Assembly (NCBI GenBank): GCA_964646585.1
Contig: CAZYEY010000099.1
Location: forward strand, 1-9,104
Length of the DNA stretch: 9,104 nucleotides
Direction of reading: 5' to 3'
Source of the DNA: PFJX01 sp964646585
GTDB lineage: Bacteria; Pseudomonadota; Gammaproteobacteria; Burkholderiales; Thiobacillaceae
Part shown: in pieces, positions 5,911 to 9,104 of the stretch
Position numbering within the stretch: position 1 is the stretch's first letter
Layout: every line of letters begins with the position of its first letter
Made by a program: the position numbers and the translations under genes
The notes under the pieces: generated by a model
What the model was told of the DNA's origin: nothing
Database searches by the model: none
Seen by the model: only the letters and a program-made list of their open reading frames with translations

Positions 5911-6657
5911 ATGACCGATGCAGTGGAACAACTCAAGCAGACGGCCCGGCAATACGAGGCCGGCATGCCTTTCGTGGCGGTGAAGTTCGCCGGCCACAAG
6001 CTGCGCTTCGCCATCCCCAACGAGAAGTGCCTCTACTTCGCCCTCAGCCTGGAAAAGCGCGAGCCCATGACCAACAAGTGGGTGCTGGCCTTCCACAGGG
6101 ACGACGTCTTCTTCGACATCGGCGCCAACAACGGCATCTACGCCCTCATGGCGGCGGTGGCCACGGGCTGCCGGGTCTATGCCTTCGAGCCCCACTTCGG
6201 CAGTTACCACGTGCTGGTCCACAACGTCTTCGCCAACGACCTGCAGGAACGGGTATCTGCCTTCCCCCTGGCGGTTTCCGACAAACTGGGCTTCGACAAC
6301 CTCTATCTTTCCGCCATCACCGCCGGCAAGTCCCTCAACAACTACGGCGACGCCCGGCCCAGCGACAAGGCGTTGTGGAATGCGGTCATCCCCCAGGCGG
6401 CGGTGTCCATCTCCATCGACGAATTCGTCCGCGTCACTGGCGTGGTGCCCAACCACATCAAGGTGGACGTGGATGGCATCGAGCCTAGGATCGTGGCGGG
6501 CGCCCGGGAGACCCTGGCCAATCCCCAGCTCAAAAGCATCATGATCGAGATCGACGAGAAGGAGCCTGCCCACCTGGCCATCCTGGATGTGATGCGGGAC
6601 TCCGGCTTCAAGCGCCACCTCAAGGACGAGGCCGGCGTCTTCTTCTTCCGCGACTGA
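5911..6657 (+). CDS. FkbM-family SAM-dependent methyltransferase
   Basis: 248-residue class I methyltransferase of the FkbM type, which usually O-methylates sugars or other hydroxyl groups. Seen: SAM-binding motif I FFDIGANNG at residues 67-75, the acidic motif FEP at 92-94 (AFEPHFGSYHVL), and the family's HIKVDVDGIE motif at 182-191 followed by EPRIVAGARETL. No signal peptide or membrane segment: cytoplasmic. The ATG at 5911 is the first codon giving the full domain; its ribosome site (GAGATGAAG region) is weak. The next gene starts 10 bases after its stop with GAGGA overlapping the stop, so the two are translated together. In glycan and flagellin-glycan loci such enzymes decorate nucleotide-activated or transferred sugars; that role here is inference from context. 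Confidence 0.88.
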   Translation: MTDAVEQLKQTARQYEAGMPFVAVKFAGHKLRFAIPNEKCLYFALSLEKREPMTNKWVLAFHRDDVFFDIGANNGIYALMAAVATGCRVYAFEPHFGSYHVLVHNVFANDLQERVSAFPLAVSDKLGFDNLYLSAITAGKSLNNYGDARPSDKALWNAVIPQAAVSISIDEFVRVTGVVPNHIKVDVDGIEPRIVAGARETLANPQLKSIMIEIDEKEPAHLAILDVMRDSGFKRHLKDEAGVFFFRD

Positions 6658-6667
6658 GGAACCACCC

Positions 6668-7666
6668 GTGAACCCCTTCGCCGCGCCGCCGCGTCTGGCC
6701 AAGCTCACCATCGAGATCACCACCCTGTGCAACCTGAAGTGCGCCGGCTGCCCGCGCACCACGGCCATGGCCCAGGGCGCCTGGGCCGACCTGCACATTC
6801 CCCTGGACCGCTTCCAGCGCATCCTGGACCACATCCCACCCACGGAATTCGTCACCCTCCACGGCATCGGCGAGCCTACCCTGCATCCTCAGTTCACCGA
6901 GCTGGTGGCCATGGCCCGCGCCAGCGGCAAGTTCACGCGCATGAAGATGACCACCAATGCCCTGTCGCGCACGGTGGAGTACTACGCCCAGTCGGTGGCC
7001 GCCGGCCTGGACGAGTTCTGGGTCTCGGTGGACAGCCTGGACCAGGCCATCGCCGACCGGATGCGCTTCGGCACCAAGGTGGAGAAGCTGGAGAAGCAGG
7101 TCAGCGGCTGCCTGGCGGCGGGCCTGCCGGTGCATATCTCCATGGTGGTGAGCGCTATCAACTACAAGGACATTCCCGCCACCCTGATGAAGCTCCATGC
7201 CCTGGGCCGGCCGCCGGTGCACATGCAGGAATTCCAGGATTTCGGCGATCCCTACGGGCTCCTGAGCCAGGAACAGCGGGTGGAATTCCTCAATGGCCTG
7301 GCGGCGGTGCTGCCCCGCATTCCCGGCATGAAGATCGTCCCCCCCAACTTCGCCCGTCCCAAGGGCGACATCTGCACGGCCCCCTGGTTCCGCCCGGCCA
7401 TCTCCGTGGAAGGCTTCCTCACCCCCTGCTGCACCACCTTCGATCCGGAGCAGTTCGGCCGGGTCAACCTGGTGGAATTGAGTTTCCAGGAGGCCTGGCA
7501 ACAGCCCTCCCTGCACGACTGGATCCGCCGCTTCTTGAAGGACCAGACCGGGATCTGCCACGGCTGCGGCTTGAACCCCCGGGGCTTCGGCACGGGTCAG
7601 GTGCTGGGCCGCTCCGGCAAGACCGGTCAGGAGGCCCATGTGTTGAAGGTCGAACCGCGTCGCTGA
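6668..7666 (+). CDS. Radical SAM/SPASM-domain protein (second of two)
   Basis: 332-residue radical SAM enzyme. Cluster motif C21-NLK-C25-AG-C28 follows KLTIEITTLC; HGIGEPTLHP at 65-74 corresponds to the SAM-contacting GGE motif. The C-terminal part has a SPASM-like set C236, C254-C255, C297 and C300 (ending ICHGCGL), with NLVELSFQEAW between, as in the first radical SAM protein. The start is GTG at 6668, supported by GAGGA at 6656-6660 seven bases upstream. The gene is 10 bases from the FkbM gene and 19 bases from the GSCFA gene, so it is in the middle of the operon. The N-terminus is very short before the cluster motif, as is usual for this group. The substrate is unknown; peptide/protein modification or sugar chemistry are both possible. 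Confidence 0.86.
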   Translation: MNPFAAPPRLAKLTIEITTLCNLKCAGCPRTTAMAQGAWADLHIPLDRFQRILDHIPPTEFVTLHGIGEPTLHPQFTELVAMARASGKFTRMKMTTNALSRTVEYYAQSVAAGLDEFWVSVDSLDQAIADRMRFGTKVEKLEKQVSGCLAAGLPVHISMVVSAINYKDIPATLMKLHALGRPPVHMQEFQDFGDPYGLLSQEQRVEFLNGLAAVLPRIPGMKIVPPNFARPKGDICTAPWFRPAISVEGFLTPCCTTFDPEQFGRVNLVELSFQEAWQQPSLHDWIRRFLKDQTGICHGCGLNPRGFGTGQVLGRSGKTGQEAHVLKVEPRR

Positions 7667-7685
7667 AGAAAACCGAGGATTCGCC

Positions 7686-8654
7686 ATGTTCTTCACCAAG
7701 CTCGTCCCCGCCGAGCATCCCAACAAGAAATGGGAGGTGCTCTTCAACAGCGGGGCGCTTACTCTCCGGGTCAACCGCATATTCCGCCGGGACATGGGCT
7801 TCATGACCATCGGCAGCTGCTTCGCCGAGGAGATCCGCAAGGCCCTCACCGCCCGGGACGTGCGCTGCTATCCGGAATACCGGCGCATCCGCATCGATCC
7901 CGAGCGCATGAAGATCGACACCCTGCCGGCCCGGGAGCACATGAACTACTACAACACCTATTCCATCCGCCAGGAACTGGAGCGGGCCGCCGGCCTCTGG
8001 ACCCAATCCCCGAACGACTACTGGCAGGTGAACAAGCGGGACATCCAGAACGGCCAGTTCGTCATGGGCGAGAAGACCCTCTGCCAGGATCCCTACCGCC
8101 GCCTGGTGTTCGGCAAGACTCCGGAAGACCTCCACGAGGCCATCGCCCAGATCAACGACGTGATGAAGGAAGGCTTCGAGACCGCCGACGTCTGCGTCAT
8201 CACCCTGGGCATGACCGAGGTGTTCAAGAAGAAGGACAACGGCCTGGTCTGCAATCAGGTGCCCGTCTACGGTGGCGGCTCCGGCTTGCGGGAGACCTTC
8301 TTCCACGCCAGCGACTATGACGAGAACCTGGAGAACATGCGGATCGCGTTGCGGCTGCTGAAGGCCATGAATCCCAAGGTCCAGGTGGTCCTCACCGTCT
8401 CCCCCGTGCCTTTGCATCGCAGCTTCAACACCGAGGACATTTTCGTGAACAACTACGAGAGCAAGTGCACCTTGCGCGCCGTGGCCGCGAAGATCTGCCG
8501 GGAGCACGACTGGGTGCACTACTTCCCGTCCTTCGAGATCGTCTGGGGCATGGGCGCCACCGCCTACCAGGCCAAGGACCGCCTGCACGTGAAGGAAGAG
8601 GTGGTGGACCGCATCATCGGCGCCTTCATGGACACCCACTTTGAGTTGGGTTGA
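7686..8654 (+). CDS. GSCFA-domain protein (SGNH hydrolase-like)
   Basis: 322-residue protein with the name-giving motif TIGSCFAEEI at residues 41-50. GSCFA proteins belong to or resemble the SGNH/GDSL esterase superfamily: S44 would be the nucleophile, and DRLH at 298-301 supplies the usual Asp-x-x-His pair (D298, H301). Further family-like stretches are MNYYNTYSI (86-94), VITLGMTEVF (171-180), VVLTVSPVPLHRSF (234-247) and SKCTLRAVA (259-267). There is no signal peptide, so it acts in the cytoplasm unless exported otherwise. GSCFA proteins are found in polysaccharide-related loci and may remove or transfer acyl groups on sugars; biochemical knowledge is thin. The ATG at 7686 has GAGGA (7676-7680) five bases upstream. 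It is the last gene of the operon and converges with the MoxR gene, 18 bases from its stop. Confidence 0.85.
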   Translation: MFFTKLVPAEHPNKKWEVLFNSGALTLRVNRIFRRDMGFMTIGSCFAEEIRKALTARDVRCYPEYRRIRIDPERMKIDTLPAREHMNYYNTYSIRQELERAAGLWTQSPNDYWQVNKRDIQNGQFVMGEKTLCQDPYRRLVFGKTPEDLHEAIAQINDVMKEGFETADVCVITLGMTEVFKKKDNGLVCNQVPVYGGGSGLRETFFHASDYDENLENMRIALRLLKAMNPKVQVVLTVSPVPLHRSFNTEDIFVNNYESKCTLRAVAAKICREHDWVHYFPSFEIVWGMGATAYQAKDRLHVKEEVVDRIIGAFMDTHFELG

Positions 8655-8672
8655 GCGCCGCGCCAGGCGGTT

Positions 8673-9104
8673 TCAGGGGATCGCCACTTCCAGCAATATC
8701 CTTGCTGCCCAGTCCTCCGTCGAGCGGGACAGTCCCGCCGCCGGGAACAGGCGGTGGGCCACCAGGGCGGGCAGCACCGCCTGGATGTCCTCGGGCTGGA
8801 CGAAGTCCCGTCCGGTCAGATAGGCCCAGGCCTGGGCGGCCCGCAGCAGGCCCAGGCCGGCCCGGGGCGACAGGCCGGCGGCAAAGCGGCCATCGTTGCG
8901 GCTGACGGCGATCAAGGCTTGCAGATAATCCAGGAGGGCATCGGAAACGTGCACTGCCTTCACGGCCCGCTGCTGTTTCATGAACTCGGCCGGGGTCAGC
9001 ACCGGCGCCAGGGCGGCCAGCAGATCGCGGCGATCCTCCCCCCCCAACAGAGCACGCTCTGCCTGATGCTCCGGGAAGCCCAGACGGATGCGCCGCACGA
9101 AACA
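8673..9104 (-). CDS. MoxR-family AAA+ ATPase, C-terminal part (runs off window)
   Basis: The visible 143 residues are the end of a MoxR-type ATPase, a chaperone-like AAA+ protein. Seen: VRRIRLGFPEHQAERALL, as found right after the sensor-1 region, then the lid domain with VLTPAEFMKQQRAVKAVHVSDALLDYL, the sensor-2 motif GLSPRAGLGLLRAAQAWA, and the typical end GRDFVQPEDIQAVLPALVAHRL. The Walker A and B motifs lie beyond the right edge. MoxR genes commonly precede a DUF58 gene on the same strand, but here nothing on the minus strand follows it: the next gene is the convergent GSCFA gene. Not obviously connected to the modification operon. Confidence 0.88.
   Translation of the reverse strand, partial: CFVRRIRLGFPEHQAERALLGGEDRRDLLAALAPVLTPAEFMKQQRAVKAVHVSDALLDYLQALIAVSRNDGRFAAGLSPRAGLGLLRAAQAWAYLTGRDFVQPEDIQAVLPALVAHRLFPAAGLSRSTEDWAARILLEVAIP

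Noticed and set aside
6620..8639. Two long minus-strand open frames opposite the radical SAM and GSCFA genes
   Set aside because: They arise from the high third-position GC of the real plus-strand genes; their translations are rich in His, Gly, Val and Ala without domains.
8656..8669. Small stem CGCC/GGCG between the GSCFA and MoxR stops, followed by TTT
   Set aside because: Only four base pairs; too weak to call a bidirectional terminator.
1..9104. CRISPR array, tRNA, rRNA or known riboswitch
   Set aside because: No spaced direct repeats, no tRNA cloverleaf or rRNA sequence and no riboswitch core were seen on either strand.

Overview
The window is high-GC bacterial DNA with dense, tightly spaced genes. 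The gene types and codon use suggest a betaproteobacterium, perhaps Rhodocyclales-like. That placement is inference from gene content and promoter style; no rRNA or marker gene is present to confirm it.

Layout. (1) Positions 3-2026, + strand: the end of the small subunit and the complete large subunit of a [NiFe] hydrogenase of the H2-sensing type (HupUV/HoxBC). The two genes overlap by ATGA. The large subunit stops exactly at the terminal His of its Cys-x-x-Cys-x-x-His end, as sensor hydrogenases do, and needs no maturation protease. (2) About 2043-2560: a wrecked IS3-family insertion sequence placed directly after hupV, where accessory genes of the hydrogen-sensing system might be expected. 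It has lost the start of orfA and the middle of orfB, and carries a one-base deletion, a 4-bp tandem duplication and a 54-bp in-frame insertion. (3) 2685-3677, +: a FemAB/CelD-like GNAT acyltransferase gene of visibly lower GC. (4) 3885-4907, -: a radical SAM/SPASM protein. (5) 4908-5328: a 421-base divergent control region with a sigma-28 (FliA)-like promoter reading left, a textbook -24/-12 sigma-54 promoter reading right, and a 12-bp inverted repeat between them at enhancer distance. (6) 5329-8654, +: an apparent operon of an unrecognised helical protein, an FkbM methyltransferase, a second radical SAM/SPASM protein and a GSCFA-domain (SGNH hydrolase-like) protein. (7) 8673-9104, -, running off the window: the C-terminal part of a MoxR-type AAA ATPase.

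How they fit. Blocks 4-6 look like one modification module: two SPASM radical SAM enzymes, a SAM-dependent O-methyltransferase and a probable esterase/acyl-transfer protein, arranged around a shared intergenic region with both sigma-54 and sigma-28 signals. That pair of sigma factors is typical of flagellar regulons, so I infer a module that modifies a surface or flagellar polymer or protein on the flagellar schedule. The substrate is unknown; the small unrecognised protein at the head of the operon is one candidate. This is the part of the window most likely to be undescribed. The hydrogen sensor and the MoxR gene appear to be unrelated neighbours.
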